Origin: Microbacterium paraoxydans
GTDB lineage: Bacteria; Actinomycetota; Actinomycetes; Actinomycetales; Microbacteriaceae
Assembly: GCF_018224615.1 (NCBI RefSeq)
Contig: NZ_JAGTUK010000003.1
Coordinates: 124,001 to 188,000, forward strand
Reading direction: 5' to 3'
Length of the DNA stretch: 64,000 bases
Shown: one piece after another, positions 47,306 to 56,620 of the stretch
Numbering within the stretch: position 1 is the stretch's first letter
How the letters are laid out: each line of letters opens with the position of its first letter
Program-made: the position numbers and the translations under genes
The notes under the pieces: model-generated
Database searches by the model: none
What the model saw: the letters and a program-made list of their open reading frames with translations, nothing else
What the model was told of the DNA's origin: nothing

Positions 47306-48196
47306 ATGCGCGCACTGCTGCTCTACCGGCTGGAGCTGTCGCCGGACACCGACCCCGGCGACGCGATGATGGCGGTCGACCCCGCCACCCCGATCATCCG
47401 CGCGACCGACCTCGGGGTGACGCGCGGCGACGGGGTCTTCGAGACGGCGGTCGTGCGGCACGGCGTGCCCCAGGCACTGGAGGCGCACCTGCACCGGTTG
47501 GAGCGGTCGGCCGCTCTGCTGGCGCTGCCCGCACCACCGCTCGACCGGTGGCGCGCCGCCGTGCGGAGGGCGGCCGCGGAGGTGTCGCACCCCGGGGTGC
47601 TGCGCGACGGCGAGATCGCCTCGATCAAGTTCGCCATGACCCGCGGCGACGAGCTCGACCCCGCGGCACCCACCGGCTGGGTCCTCGGCTTCGCGGGCGC
47701 CGACCCCGCGGCCGTGCGCGCGGCCGGCGTTACCGCGGTGGTACTCGACCGCGGCTACCGGCACGACGTGATGCAGACGGCGCCGTGGCTGCTGCAGGGG
47801 GCGAAGTCACTCGCCTACGCGGTCAACCAGGCAGCGCTGCGGGAGGCGGCACGGCGCGGGGCGGACGACGTGGTGTTCGTCAGCGCCGACGGGTTCGTGC
47901 TGGAGGGGCCGCGGTCCACGCTGATCGCCCGCATCGACGGCACTCTGGTGACGCCGCCGCCGGAGTTCGGCGTGCTGCCCGGCACCACCCAGGGCGACGT
48001 CTTCGCGGGGCTCGCGGGTGATCGCTCCGCGATCGTGCCCGTGACGCGGGAGGATCTGCGGCGGGCGGACGCGCTATGGCTGTGCTCAAGCACGCGCGGC
48101 GCGGTGCCGGTGCGGGCGCTCGACGGCGCGCCGCTGACGATCGACCACGAGCTCACCGCGCGGATGAACGCGGTGCTGGACGCACGAGAGGACTGA
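47306..48196 (+). CDS. Class IV aminotransferase (D-amino acid aminotransferase/ADC lyase family)
   Basis: A 296-residue pyridoxal phosphate enzyme of fold type IV. The Schiff-base lysine is Lys167 (LLQGAKSLAYAVNQ), RGDGVFETAV (40-49) is the family N-terminal signature, and the cofactor-binding Glu lies in LEGPRSTL near 204. Aminodeoxychorismate lyase, branched-chain and D-amino acid aminotransferases cannot be separated by eye; in this operon a D-amino acid aminotransferase is attractive, but pabC is equally possible on sequence. GAGGAGAGG lies before the ATG. Confidence 0.82.
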   Translation: MRALLLYRLELSPDTDPGDAMMAVDPATPIIRATDLGVTRGDGVFETAVVRHGVPQALEAHLHRLERSAALLALPAPPLDRWRAAVRRAAAEVSHPGVLRDGEIASIKFAMTRGDELDPAAPTGWVLGFAGADPAAVRAAGVTAVVLDRGYRHDVMQTAPWLLQGAKSLAYAVNQAALREAARRGADDVVFVSADGFVLEGPRSTLIARIDGTLVTPPPEFGVLPGTTQGDVFAGLAGDRSAIVPVTREDLRRADALWLCSSTRGAVPVRALDGAPLTIDHELTARMNAVLDARED

Positions 48197-48197
48197 C

Positions 48198-49310
48198 ATG
48201 ACCGGCGAGGGACGCACTGCGGACAGGGTGTTCGACGGGCACAACGACCTGGCCTGGGCGAGCAGGACGCTGCTCGGGTACCGGGTGGACGAACTGGCCG
48301 GCCCGGTGGCGGCCACGCAGACCGACCTGCCGCGGCTGGACGCGGGCGGTGTGGCCGGACAGTTCTGGTCGGTGTGGGTCGACCCGGTGCTGGAGGGCGC
48401 GGAGCAGGTGGTGGCGACGCTCGAGCAGATCGATTTCGTGCACCGGCTGGTGGACGCCCACCCCGAACGCCTCGCGTTCACGCGGACCGCGGCGGAGGCC
48501 AGGGCGGCCATGGCCGAGGGGCGCATCGCCTCGCTGATCGGCGTGGAGGGCGGCGACCAGCTCGGCGGCTCGCTCGCGGTGCTGCGCCAGTACGCACGGC
48601 TCGGTGCGCGGTACCTGACCCTCACGTGGTCCCGCACGATCGACTGGGCCGACTCCGCCACGGACGAGGCGCGCCACGGCGGGCTGACCGACTTCGGGCG
48701 GGAGGTGGTGCGCGAGCTGAACCGCATCGGCGTGCTGGTCGACCTGTCCCACGTGGCACCGAGCACCATGCGCGATGCCCTCGCGGTGACCACCCGGCCG
48801 GTGATCGTGAGTCACTCGGGCGCCTTCGCGCTGTGCGACCACCCCCGCAACGTGCCGGACGACGTGCTCGCGGCGATCGGGGCGCAGGGCGGCGTGGTGA
48901 TGGTGCCGTTCGTGCCCACGTTCCTGTCGCAGGCCCGGCGCGACTGGTGGGAGGCCGGCGGCGCGGGCGAGGCTCCGGTCGTGGGGGTGAGCGACGCCGC
49001 CGACCATCTCGACCACGTGCGGCGCGTCGCGGGCGCGCACGCGGTCGGCATCGGCGCGGACTACGACGGCTCCGACGCGATGCCCGACGGGCTGCGCGAC
49101 GTGTCCGGCTACCCGGCGCTGTTCGCGGAGCTCCGGCGACGCGGCTGGTCGGAGGACGATCTGGTGGCGGCCGCCCACGAGAACGTGCTGCGCGTGCTCG
49201 CGGCGTCCGACCCCGACCACGAGGCCTTCCTGGCGGGTCGCGCCGGCTCCCCGGCCCCCGCGGCGCTGGTGCCCGCGGTCGACACCGCCGCGCGGGAGGG
49301 GACCGCATGA
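48198..49310 (+). CDS. M19 membrane-dipeptidase family protein (cytosolic)
   Basis: A 370-residue zinc dipeptidase of the renal dipeptidase family. Metal ligands: His15 and Asp17 (DGHNDLAW), Glu in IGVEGGDQLGG, His in VDLSHVAPSTM and His in IVSHSGAF; the GIGADYDGSD block is present. Family enzymes hydrolyse dipeptides, many with a C-terminal D-residue, and some beta-lactams. There is no signal peptide. The ATG comes one base after the aminotransferase stop and the end overlaps the next gene by ATGA. Confidence 0.92.
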   Translation: MTGEGRTADRVFDGHNDLAWASRTLLGYRVDELAGPVAATQTDLPRLDAGGVAGQFWSVWVDPVLEGAEQVVATLEQIDFVHRLVDAHPERLAFTRTAAEARAAMAEGRIASLIGVEGGDQLGGSLAVLRQYARLGARYLTLTWSRTIDWADSATDEARHGGLTDFGREVVRELNRIGVLVDLSHVAPSTMRDALAVTTRPVIVSHSGAFALCDHPRNVPDDVLAAIGAQGGVVMVPFVPTFLSQARRDWWEAGGAGEAPVVGVSDAADHLDHVRRVAGAHAVGIGADYDGSDAMPDGLRDVSGYPALFAELRRRGWSEDDLVAAAHENVLRVLAASDPDHEAFLAGRAGSPAPAALVPAVDTAAREGTA

Positions 49311-50020
49311 GCGCCGGGGTGCTCGTGGTCGTGAACTCCGCCAGCTCCGGACCCCGACGCCTCGGCACGTGGCTCGCGGAGCGCGGCATCGCGGTAAACG
49401 CGGTCGTGGCCGCCGAGGAACCGCTGCCCTCCACGCTCGACGGCGTCGCGGGGCTCGTGCTGCTCGGCGGTGGACTCATGCCCGACGAGGACGACCGCGC
49501 GCCGTGGCTGCCGGCCGAGCGTGCGCTCGCCGCCGAGGCCATCCGTCGTGACCTCCCCACGCTGGGCATCTGCCTGGGCGGGCAGTTGCTGGCCCACGTC
49601 GCGGGCGGGGAGGTGCGGGCCAAGACCGGTCCGGTCGAGCGGGGCGCGACCCCCATCGTCCCCTCGGCGGCCGGACGCGCGGACGCCGTGTTCGCGGCCC
49701 TCGGCGACGGGGCCCCGATGATCGAGAACCACCAGGACATGATCACCCGGCTCCCGCCCGATGCGGTGCTGCTGGCGTCGAGCGCCGCGATCGAGAACCA
49801 GGCCTTCCGGCTGGGCGAGCACGTGCGCGGCATGCAGTTCCACCCCGAGGCCTCGGCCGCCGACCTGGCCCGCTGGGACGACGCGGCGCTGCGGGGCGAG
49901 GGCCGCTCGCTGCCTGCGCTGATCGCGGAGGCCGAGCGCGTGCACGACCACAACACCGCGGCGAGTCGCGGGCTGGTCGAGGCGTTCGCGGACGAGGTGC
50001 TCGCCGCGGTGCCGGCATGA
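49307..50020 (+). CDS. Class I glutamine amidotransferase-like protein
   Basis: A 237-residue protein with the triad nucleophile Cys89 in LGICLGGQLLAH and the His and Glu in MQFHPEAS. It is a stand-alone domain of the GMP-synthase-like type without a synthetase. Such proteins act as gamma-glutamyl hydrolases or amidotransferase subunits. In a peptide-salvage operon, cleavage of a gamma-glutamyl (possibly D-gamma-Glu) bond is a reasonable guess, not shown. Starts inside the M19 gene end and overlaps the next gene by ATGA. Confidence 0.82.
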   Translation: MSAGVLVVVNSASSGPRRLGTWLAERGIAVNAVVAAEEPLPSTLDGVAGLVLLGGGLMPDEDDRAPWLPAERALAAEAIRRDLPTLGICLGGQLLAHVAGGEVRAKTGPVERGATPIVPSAAGRADAVFAALGDGAPMIENHQDMITRLPPDAVLLASSAAIENQAFRLGEHVRGMQFHPEASAADLARWDDAALRGEGRSLPALIAEAERVHDHNTAASRGLVEAFADEVLAAVPA

Positions 50021-51540
50021 CGTCCGCGGGCCTGCGCGAGCTGACGGAGGCGGCCTCCGAGGAGGCGCTGCGGCTCGGGCTCGACGACGAGGCGCGGCGG
50101 CTCGCTCCCGCGGCGATCGCGGCCGTGTGCGATCGCGGCACCGTGCGCGCGGTCGCAGTGCACGGCCACCCGCACGGCACCGGTGGCCCCACCGCGCGGG
50201 ACACCGTGTTCCGCATCGCCTCGATGTCGAAGAGCTTCCTCGCCGCGACGGTGCTGGTGCTGCGCGACCGCGGACTGCTCGACCTGCAGACGCCGATCGC
50301 GGCGCTCGTGCCGGGCGTGCGACTGCTCCACGCGGGCCACGAGGTGGCGGTGACGGGGGAGCAGCTGCTGTCGAACCGTTCGGGGCTCGGCGAGGACAAC
50401 GCCTGGGTCGACCGTCACCTCGGCGACACGCGGGAGGAGCTCGGGGCACTGTTCGCCGCCGGGGTTCCGCTCGCGGCGGTGCCGGGCACCGTGTACCAGT
50501 ACTCCAACCTCGGCCAGTCGCTGCTGGGCCGTGCGGTCGAGGCCGTGACGGGGAGTCCGGTGGAGGAGGTGGTGCGGGAGGTGCTGCTGGAGCCGCTCGG
50601 ACTGCGCCGCACCGCGCACTCGCCGGACGCGTTCCCCGACGCCGAGCGGGCGCACGGGTTCCGCACGTTCGACGGCGGGGAGACGTTCCATCCCGAGCCG
50701 TTCGTCGGGGCGGGCGCGCTCGGGTGCATCGGCAGCATGGTGAGCACCGTGGACGACATCGCGACGTGGATGTGGTTCCTCGGCTCGGCGTTCACGGACG
50801 AGCCCCTGGCGCCGGAGGTGCTGTCGCCGGCGTCGCGCAGGGAGCTGCAGCAGTCGCGCACGCCGATCCCGGGGCCGCCCGGGGCGTTCCCCGGGCACGA
50901 CCTCGCCGCCGCGGGCTACGGGTACGGCCTCGTGGTGGAGGAGGACCGGCGCTTCGGACGGGTCGTGCAGCACTCGGGCGGGCTGCCCGGGTTCTCCTCG
51001 CACATGCGGTGGCATGCGGCGACGGGGCTCGGCGTCGTCGCGTTCGGCAACTCCGACGACTTCGCGGCGCGGCGCGTGGCGGGCGTCGCGCTGCACCGGG
51101 TGCTCGCGGACACCCAGGCGCCGTCGGCGGTGGTGCGTCCGTGGCGGGAGACCGTGCGGGCGGCGCAGGACATCGACGCCGCGATCCGTGCGGGCCGACC
51201 GTCGGCGGCGTACCCGCACCTGGCGGATCACGTGCTGGCCGATGTGCCCGCGGTCGTGCGGGATGCGCGCCTGGCCACCCAGCTGCACGAGGTCGGCGGG
51301 CTGATGCCGGAGCAGGCGTCGTTCGCGGAGCGCGTGGTGACGGCCGGGAGCGAGGCCGACCTGCGGTGGCTGCTCGCCGGAGTACGGGCCGACCTGCGCG
51401 TGGAGGTGCGGCTGATCGGGCTGCCGGAGGCGCGGGTGCAGGGGCTGTCGGTCAGGGTCGTTCCCGCAGGCGCGTCGCGCGCGGACGGGGAGCAGCCCGG
51501 TCCGGGCGACCATCATCGCGTGGTGCTGCCGACCCTCTGA
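50017..51540 (+). CDS. S12 serine hydrolase (class C beta-lactamase / D-aminopeptidase family)
   Basis: A 507-residue cytosolic hydrolase. Active-site motifs: Ser69-Met-Ser-Lys72, YSN near 162 and HSGG near 316 in place of KTG, as in D-aminopeptidases and esterases of this family. A C-terminal region of ~140 residues follows the catalytic domain (from about 365). No signal peptide. It is the last gene of the GNAT-NSAR operon. Substrate unknown; peptides with N-terminal D-residues fit the context. Confidence 0.85.
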   Translation: MTSAGLRELTEAASEEALRLGLDDEARRLAPAAIAAVCDRGTVRAVAVHGHPHGTGGPTARDTVFRIASMSKSFLAATVLVLRDRGLLDLQTPIAALVPGVRLLHAGHEVAVTGEQLLSNRSGLGEDNAWVDRHLGDTREELGALFAAGVPLAAVPGTVYQYSNLGQSLLGRAVEAVTGSPVEEVVREVLLEPLGLRRTAHSPDAFPDAERAHGFRTFDGGETFHPEPFVGAGALGCIGSMVSTVDDIATWMWFLGSAFTDEPLAPEVLSPASRRELQQSRTPIPGPPGAFPGHDLAAAGYGYGLVVEEDRRFGRVVQHSGGLPGFSSHMRWHAATGLGVVAFGNSDDFAARRVAGVALHRVLADTQAPSAVVRPWRETVRAAQDIDAAIRAGRPSAAYPHLADHVLADVPAVVRDARLATQLHEVGGLMPEQASFAERVVTAGSEADLRWLLAGVRADLRVEVRLIGLPEARVQGLSVRVVPAGASRADGEQPGPGDHHRVVLPTL

Positions 51541-51570
51541 GGTGCGGTCATCGGGGGAAGCAGTCACAGA

Positions 51571-51600
51571 TCGACCGGGTCCAAAAATCGGATCTAGGAT
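51571..51600 (+). promoter_or_regulatory. Candidate promoter of importer 2 operon
   Basis: TCGACC, an 18-base spacer and TAGGAT, with transcription expected near 51607 and a leader of 28 bases containing GAGGA before the binding-protein ATG. Confidence 0.45.
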
Positions 51601-51634
51601 GGGAGCACCCCACCCGATCGTTCTGAGGACCGTC

Positions 51635-53248
51635 ATGCCCGCCATCCCCGTGCGTCGTCTCCTGCCCGCCGCCGCGCTCGCTGCCGCCACCGCCCTGGTG
51701 CTCGCCGGGTGCGCCGGTCCCTCGTCCGACGGCGAGGTCGGCGACGAGCTCGTCTGGTCGATCGAGGGCGCCAACCTCTCGGCCGGGCACATGGACCCCC
51801 AGGTCAGCCAGCTCGACGTCTCCGGCATGGTGCAGCGTGCGGTGCTCGACTCGCTCGTGTTCCAGGAGGACGACGGCACGTTCTCGCCCTGGCTCGCCGA
51901 GAAGTGGGAGGTGTCCGACGACGGCACCGCGTACACGTTCACGCTCCGCGACGACGTGACCTTCACCGACGGCGAGCCGTTCGACGCGGAGGCCGTGAAG
52001 GCGAACTTCGACCGCATCGTCGACCCGAAGACGAAGTCCGCGCAGGCCGCCAGCATGATGGGCGCCGACTACTACGCCGGCACGGAGGTCGTCGACGACC
52101 ACACCGTGACCGTGCGCTTCACGCAGCCGTACGCGCCGTTCCTGCAGGCCGCCAGCACGCCGCAGCTCGGGTTCTACTCGCCCGCGGTGCTGAAGGAGTC
52201 GGCCGGCGAGCTCAAGGCCGGAGGACCGGGGATCACCGTGGGCACCGGTCCGTTCGAGCTGACCGAGTACACGCCCGATCAGGAACTCGTGTACACGCGC
52301 AACGACGACTACGCGTGGGGTCCGCACGGTGAGAAGGCGCCGTCGTTCCAGACGCTGCGCGTGGAGATCCAGCCCGAGGCGTCCGTCCGCAGCGGCGTGG
52401 TGCGCAGCGGTGAGGCCGACCTGGCCAGCAACATCCCGCCGAACCTGGTCGACGAGCTGGGCGACGGCGTCACGGTCGACTCGATCGAATACCCCGGCCT
52501 GCCGTACTCGCTGTACCTGAACGAGAAGTACGGCGTGTTCGCCGACGAGCGCGTGCGGCAGGCGCTCGCGCGCGGGATCGACATCGACGCCGCGGTCGAG
52601 GAGATCTTCTTCGGGCAGTTCCCGCGCGCGTGGAGCGTGCTCGGCTCGACCACGCCCGGGTACGACGCCGCGCTGGAGGGCACCTGGCCCTATGACCCCG
52701 ACGCCGCCAACGCGCTGCTCGACGAGGCCGGCTGGACCGAGCGCGACGCCGACGGCATCCGCATGAAGGACGGTCAGCGCCTCTCGGCCCGCTGGATCGC
52801 CTGGACTCCCGTGCCCGACGACCGCGCGGCCCTCGCCAACGCCATCCAGTCCGACCTGAAGGCCATCGGCTTCGAGATCACGCGCGAGACGCTGGAGCCC
52901 GGCGCCTACAACGCCCAGTACGAGCCGAAGACGTTCGACCTCACCGACTGGGGCTTCTCCGGCGCCGACGCGGACTTCCTGCGCAACCACCTGCACAGCG
53001 AGGGCTTCCAGAACGCGTCGCAGGTCACGGATCCCGCGGTCGATGCGCTGCTGGAGCAGGCCGTCTCCACGAACGACCAGGAGACGCGCAACGACCTCTA
53101 CACGCAGCTGCAGGAGTGGAACGCCACCTACACGGCGATCGTGCCGCTCTACAGCCCCTCGGCGATCACCGCGGTCGGCGAGCGCGTGAACGACCTGCAG
53201 TACGACCTGTACGGCCGGCCGCTGTTCTACGATGTGACCCTCGGCTGA
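51635..53248 (+). CDS. Peptide ABC transporter substrate-binding lipoprotein, system 2
   Basis: A 537-residue SBP_bac_5 lipoprotein. The signal peptide ends in the lipobox LAGC (residues ~24-27 after PAAALAAATALVLAGC), so it is lipid-anchored, unlike the system 1 protein. Family blocks: YTFTLRDDVTFTDGEPFDAEAV, GTGPFELTEYTPDQ, YLNEKYGVFADERVRQAL. ATG at 51635; an upstream in-frame start at 51542 would destroy the signal peptide. It leads the second importer operon. Confidence 0.93.
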   Translation: MPAIPVRRLLPAAALAAATALVLAGCAGPSSDGEVGDELVWSIEGANLSAGHMDPQVSQLDVSGMVQRAVLDSLVFQEDDGTFSPWLAEKWEVSDDGTAYTFTLRDDVTFTDGEPFDAEAVKANFDRIVDPKTKSAQAASMMGADYYAGTEVVDDHTVTVRFTQPYAPFLQAASTPQLGFYSPAVLKESAGELKAGGPGITVGTGPFELTEYTPDQELVYTRNDDYAWGPHGEKAPSFQTLRVEIQPEASVRSGVVRSGEADLASNIPPNLVDELGDGVTVDSIEYPGLPYSLYLNEKYGVFADERVRQALARGIDIDAAVEEIFFGQFPRAWSVLGSTTPGYDAALEGTWPYDPDAANALLDEAGWTERDADGIRMKDGQRLSARWIAWTPVPDDRAALANAIQSDLKAIGFEITRETLEPGAYNAQYEPKTFDLTDWGFSGADADFLRNHLHSEGFQNASQVTDPAVDALLEQAVSTNDQETRNDLYTQLQEWNATYTAIVPLYSPSAITAVGERVNDLQYDLYGRPLFYDVTLG

Positions 53249-53294
53249 GCACTCTCGGCCGTCGAGCGCAGGGAGCAGAGCGGGTGACGTCACC

Positions 53295-54239
53295 GTGAGG
53301 GCCGTGCTCGTGCGCGCGGCCGGGCTCCTCGGCTCGGTCGTGCTCGTGCTGTGGGGTGCCGCCACCGTCGCGTTCCTCGCGTTCCGGGTGATCCCCGGCG
53401 ACCCGGTGTCGGTCATGCTCGGACCCCAGGCGCAGGTGAGCGAGGCGGTCAAAGACGGCATCAGGGCCGAGCTCGGGCTCGACCGTCCGCCGCTGGAGCA
53501 GTACCTGACGTTCCTCGGCTCGCTCGCGCGCGGCGACCTCGGCGAGTCGTACCAGCTGCGCCTCCCGGTCGCCGAGGTGATCGGGCGGCAGCTCGGCGCC
53601 ACGCTCCAGCTCTCCGCCGCGGCGCTCGCGATCGCCGTGGTGCTCGCGCTCGCCGTGGCCGTGCTGGTGCGGGGCCGCACGGGGCGCGCAGTCGCCGCGG
53701 GTGTCGAGCTCGTGGTGCTGTCGTCGCCCGTGTTCTGGATCGGTCTCGTGCTGCTCAGCGTGTTCGCGTTCGGCCTCGGCTGGTTCCCGGTCTCGGGTGC
53801 ACGCAACCCCGCGACGCTCGTCCTGCCCGCGGTCACGCTGGCGCTTCCGGTCGCGGCGCTGCTGAGCCAGGTGCTGCGCGACGGCCTCGTGCAGGCCGAG
53901 CGGATGCCGTTCGCGGAGACGGTGCGCGCCCGCGGGGCCGGTCCGACCTGGTTCACCGTGCGCCACGGTCTGCGGCACGGGGCCTCGTCGGCCGTGACCC
54001 TCGCGGCCTATCTCACCGGCTCGGTGCTCGGCGGAGCGGTGCTGGTGGAGACGGTCTTCGCGCGGCCGGGCCTCGGCCGGGTGACGCTCGCCGCGATCAG
54101 TGACCGCGACCTCCCGGTCATCACGGGGATCATCCTGCTCAGCGCGGTGGTGTTCGTCGTGGTGAACGTGGTCGTGGAGCTCATGCACCCGCTGATCGAC
54201 CCGCGCGTCGCGACGCGATCGGCCGGAGGCCCCCGATGA
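53295..54239 (+). CDS. Peptide ABC transporter permease (DppB type), system 2
   Basis: A 314-residue six-helix permease: FLAFRVIPGDPVSVMLG in the first region, the coupling loop ETVRARGAGPTWFTVRHGLRH and VETVFARPGLGRVTLAAI near the end. GTG start 46 bases after the binding-protein stop. It overlaps the next permease by ATGA. Confidence 0.92.
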   Translation: MRAVLVRAAGLLGSVVLVLWGAATVAFLAFRVIPGDPVSVMLGPQAQVSEAVKDGIRAELGLDRPPLEQYLTFLGSLARGDLGESYQLRLPVAEVIGRQLGATLQLSAAALAIAVVLALAVAVLVRGRTGRAVAAGVELVVLSSPVFWIGLVLLSVFAFGLGWFPVSGARNPATLVLPAVTLALPVAALLSQVLRDGLVQAERMPFAETVRARGAGPTWFTVRHGLRHGASSAVTLAAYLTGSVLGGAVLVETVFARPGLGRVTLAAISDRDLPVITGIILLSAVVFVVVNVVVELMHPLIDPRVATRSAGGPR

Positions 54240-55048
54240 GGCCGGCGCAGCGCGTGGCGCTCGGATCGGCGGTCGCGGTGCTCGCCGTGATCGCGGTCGC
54301 GGCGCTGTGGCCGGGACTGCTCGCCACGCACGACCCGTTGCAGACCCACGTCCGTGCCGCCCTGCTGCCGCCGAGCGCCGAGCACCTGTTCGGCACCGAC
54401 CAGAGCGGCAGGGACGTGTACTCGCGGGTCGTCTACGGCGCGGGGCGCTCGCTCGGGATCGGGCTGCTCGCGACCGGCGTCGCCGTGGTGGCCGGGCTGC
54501 TGGTCGGCACGCTGGCCGGGGTCGCGCCGCGCGCCGCCGACGCCACGCTGATGCGCATCAACGACGTGCTGATGGCCTTCCCGGAGTTCCTGATCGCCCT
54601 CGTGGTCGTGGCCGTGCTCGGGCCGGGACCGGTCAACATCGCGATCGCCGTCACGCTCGCCGCCGTGCCGGTGTACGTGCGTCTCGCACGGGTGCAGACG
54701 CGCACGCTCCGGGTGGCCGAGCACGTGGAGGCCGCCCGGATCCTCGGGGTGCCGCCGGTGCGGGCGTTCCGCCGCCACGTCGTGCCGGGGGTGCTCGGGT
54801 CGCTCAGCGTGCTGGCCACGATCGGCATCGGCTCCAGCATCCTCGCCGCGGCCGGTCTGAGCTTCCTCGGCCTGGGGCCGTCCGAGCCGACGCCCGAATG
54901 GGGCCTCATGCTCGCGGGCGGGCGGAACGTGCTGGGGCAGGCGTGGTGGATCGCGGTGTTCCCCGGCATCGCCATCACGGTGACCGTCGTGTCGGCCACC
55001 GTCATCGGGCGCGTCCTGCGGGCCAGGTCCGACGGGGGCGCGACGTGA
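54236..55048 (+). CDS. Peptide ABC transporter permease (DppC type), system 2
   Basis: A 270-residue permease, about 35 residues shorter at the N terminus than the system 1 homologue. Motifs: LFGTDQSGRDVYSRVVYGAG, coupling loop HVEAARILGVPPVRAFRRHVVPGV and LSFLGLGPSEPTPEWG. It overlaps the ATPase gene by GTGA. Confidence 0.92.
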   Translation: MRPAQRVALGSAVAVLAVIAVAALWPGLLATHDPLQTHVRAALLPPSAEHLFGTDQSGRDVYSRVVYGAGRSLGIGLLATGVAVVAGLLVGTLAGVAPRAADATLMRINDVLMAFPEFLIALVVVAVLGPGPVNIAIAVTLAAVPVYVRLARVQTRTLRVAEHVEAARILGVPPVRAFRRHVVPGVLGSLSVLATIGIGSSILAAAGLSFLGLGPSEPTPEWGLMLAGGRNVLGQAWWIAVFPGIAITVTVVSATVIGRVLRARSDGGAT

Positions 55049-56553
55049 GCGCCGCGCTGGAGCTGCGCGACCTGCGCATCGCGTTCGGCACCACGACGGT
55101 CGTCGACCGGGTCTCGCTGACCGTTGCCCCGGGGGAGGTCGTCGCGATCGTCGGCGAGTCCGGCGCCGGCAAGTCGCTCACGGCGCGGGCACTGCTCGGG
55201 CTCGCCCCCGAACGCGCGAGGGTGTCGGTCGGGCGGCTGGAGCTCGCGGGAACCGACGCGTCCGCGCTCGACGAGCACGCGTGGCGGCGGTTCCGCGGCA
55301 CGCGCATCGCCCTGGTCGCGCAGGACGCCCTGGTCGCCCTCGACCCGCTGCGCCGCGTCGGTGCCGAGATCGCCGAACCCCTGCTGCTGCATCGGCTGCT
55401 GCGCGGCAGGACGGCCGTGTCGGAGCGCGTGCAGGAGTTGCTGCGGCGGGTGTGGATGCCCGACCCCGTCCGCCGCGCGCGGCAGCGCCCGCATGAGCTC
55501 TCCGGCGGCCTGCGGCAGCGCGCGCTGATCGCGTCCGCGCTCGCAGCGACCCCGGCCGTGCTGGTGGCCGACGAGCCGACGACCGCACTCGACGCGACCG
55601 TGCAGGCGCGCATCCTCGACCTGCTGCGGGTCATCGCCGACGACGGCACCGCGGTGCTGTTCATCAGTCACGACATGGCCGCGGTGCGCCGGATCGCCGA
55701 CCGCGTGCTCGTGATGAAGGACGGCGCCGTGGTCGAGTCGGGGCCGGTGGAGCGCGTGCTCGAGCAGCCGGAGCACGCCTACACCCGGCAGCTCATCGCC
55801 GCGACCGTGCACCGTCCGCGCGCGGAACCCGCGGCGGCGGCCCCCGTGCTGCTCGCCGCGTCGGGACTGTCGAAGTCGTTCGGCGGCGTCCCCGCGGTGG
55901 CCGACGCCGACTTCGAGGTCGCGGAGGGGCGCACGCTCGGGATCGTGGGGGAGTCGGGGTCGGGCAAGACCACCCTCGCCCGCATGATCGTGGGAGTGGA
56001 GCGCCCGGACGCCGGCGAGCTGCGGTGGCGGCGTCCGCAGCGCGTGCAGCTCGTGCACCAGAACCCGCTCGGCGCGTTCGACCCGCGGTGGACCGTGGCC
56101 CGGTCGCTGCGGGAGGCCCTGCAGGCGGGGGGCGTGCCGCGGTCCGAGCGCCGGGCGCGCGTGGCCGGGCTGCTCGCGGAGGTGGGGCTCGACGCGGCTC
56201 TGGGTGACCGTCGTCCGGCGGAGCTCTCGGGCGGGCAGCGCCAGCGTGCCGCGATCGCCAGGGCCCTCGCCGCCGACCCGGAGGTGCTCGTGCTCGACGA
56301 GCCCGTGTCGGCGCTCGACCCGTCCGTGCGGGAGCGGGTGCTGCACCTGCTGGCCCGGCTGCAGACCGAGCGCCGCCTCACCATGGTCTTCGTGTCGCAC
56401 GACCTGGACGTGGTGGGCGCGGTCGCCGACGACGTGCTCGTGATGCAGGACGGCCGGGTGGTGGAGCACGGGGCGACGGCGGCCGTGTTCGCCGCGCCGC
56501 AGCACCCGTTCACCCGCGAGCTCCTGGCCGCGAGCGGGCCCGCGCTGCCCTGA
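55045..56553 (+). CDS. Fused double ABC ATPase of a peptide importer, system 2
   Basis: A 502-residue protein with two nucleotide-binding domains. Domain 1: Walker A GESGAGKS, signature LSGGLRQR (Leu where Gln is usual), Walker B VLVADEPTTALD. Domain 2: Walker A GESGSGKT, signature LSGGQRQR, Walker B VLVLDEPVSALD. Domain 2 is shortened between Walker A and the Q loop. GTG start at 55045 overlaps the permease stop. Energises the system 2 permeases. Confidence 0.92.
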   Translation: MSAALELRDLRIAFGTTTVVDRVSLTVAPGEVVAIVGESGAGKSLTARALLGLAPERARVSVGRLELAGTDASALDEHAWRRFRGTRIALVAQDALVALDPLRRVGAEIAEPLLLHRLLRGRTAVSERVQELLRRVWMPDPVRRARQRPHELSGGLRQRALIASALAATPAVLVADEPTTALDATVQARILDLLRVIADDGTAVLFISHDMAAVRRIADRVLVMKDGAVVESGPVERVLEQPEHAYTRQLIAATVHRPRAEPAAAAPVLLAASGLSKSFGGVPAVADADFEVAEGRTLGIVGESGSGKTTLARMIVGVERPDAGELRWRRPQRVQLVHQNPLGAFDPRWTVARSLREALQAGGVPRSERRARVAGLLAEVGLDAALGDRRPAELSGGQRQRAAIARALAADPEVLVLDEPVSALDPSVRERVLHLLARLQTERRLTMVFVSHDLDVVGAVADDVLVMQDGRVVEHGATAAVFAAPQHPFTRELLAASGPALP

Positions 56554-56610
56554 CCGGCGGGAGAGCCCGACCCGCGCGGCCCCGGGGAGACGGCGGCCCC
56601 GCGGCGCGCG

Positions 56611-56616
56611 TACACT
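56611..56616 (+). promoter_or_regulatory. -10 of the ileS T-box transcript
   Basis: TACACT lies five bases before the first helix of the T-box leader, the expected position for a start near 56622. No clear -35. Bases 56554-56610 between the ATPase gene and this promoter hold only GC-rich sequence. Confidence 0.55.
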
Positions 56617-56620
56617 GGGA

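Noticed and set aside
48622..52056. 1144-residue open frame on the minus strand
   Set aside because: Antisense to the M19, amidotransferase-like and S12 genes, which have full family motifs; no domain recognised in the antisense product.
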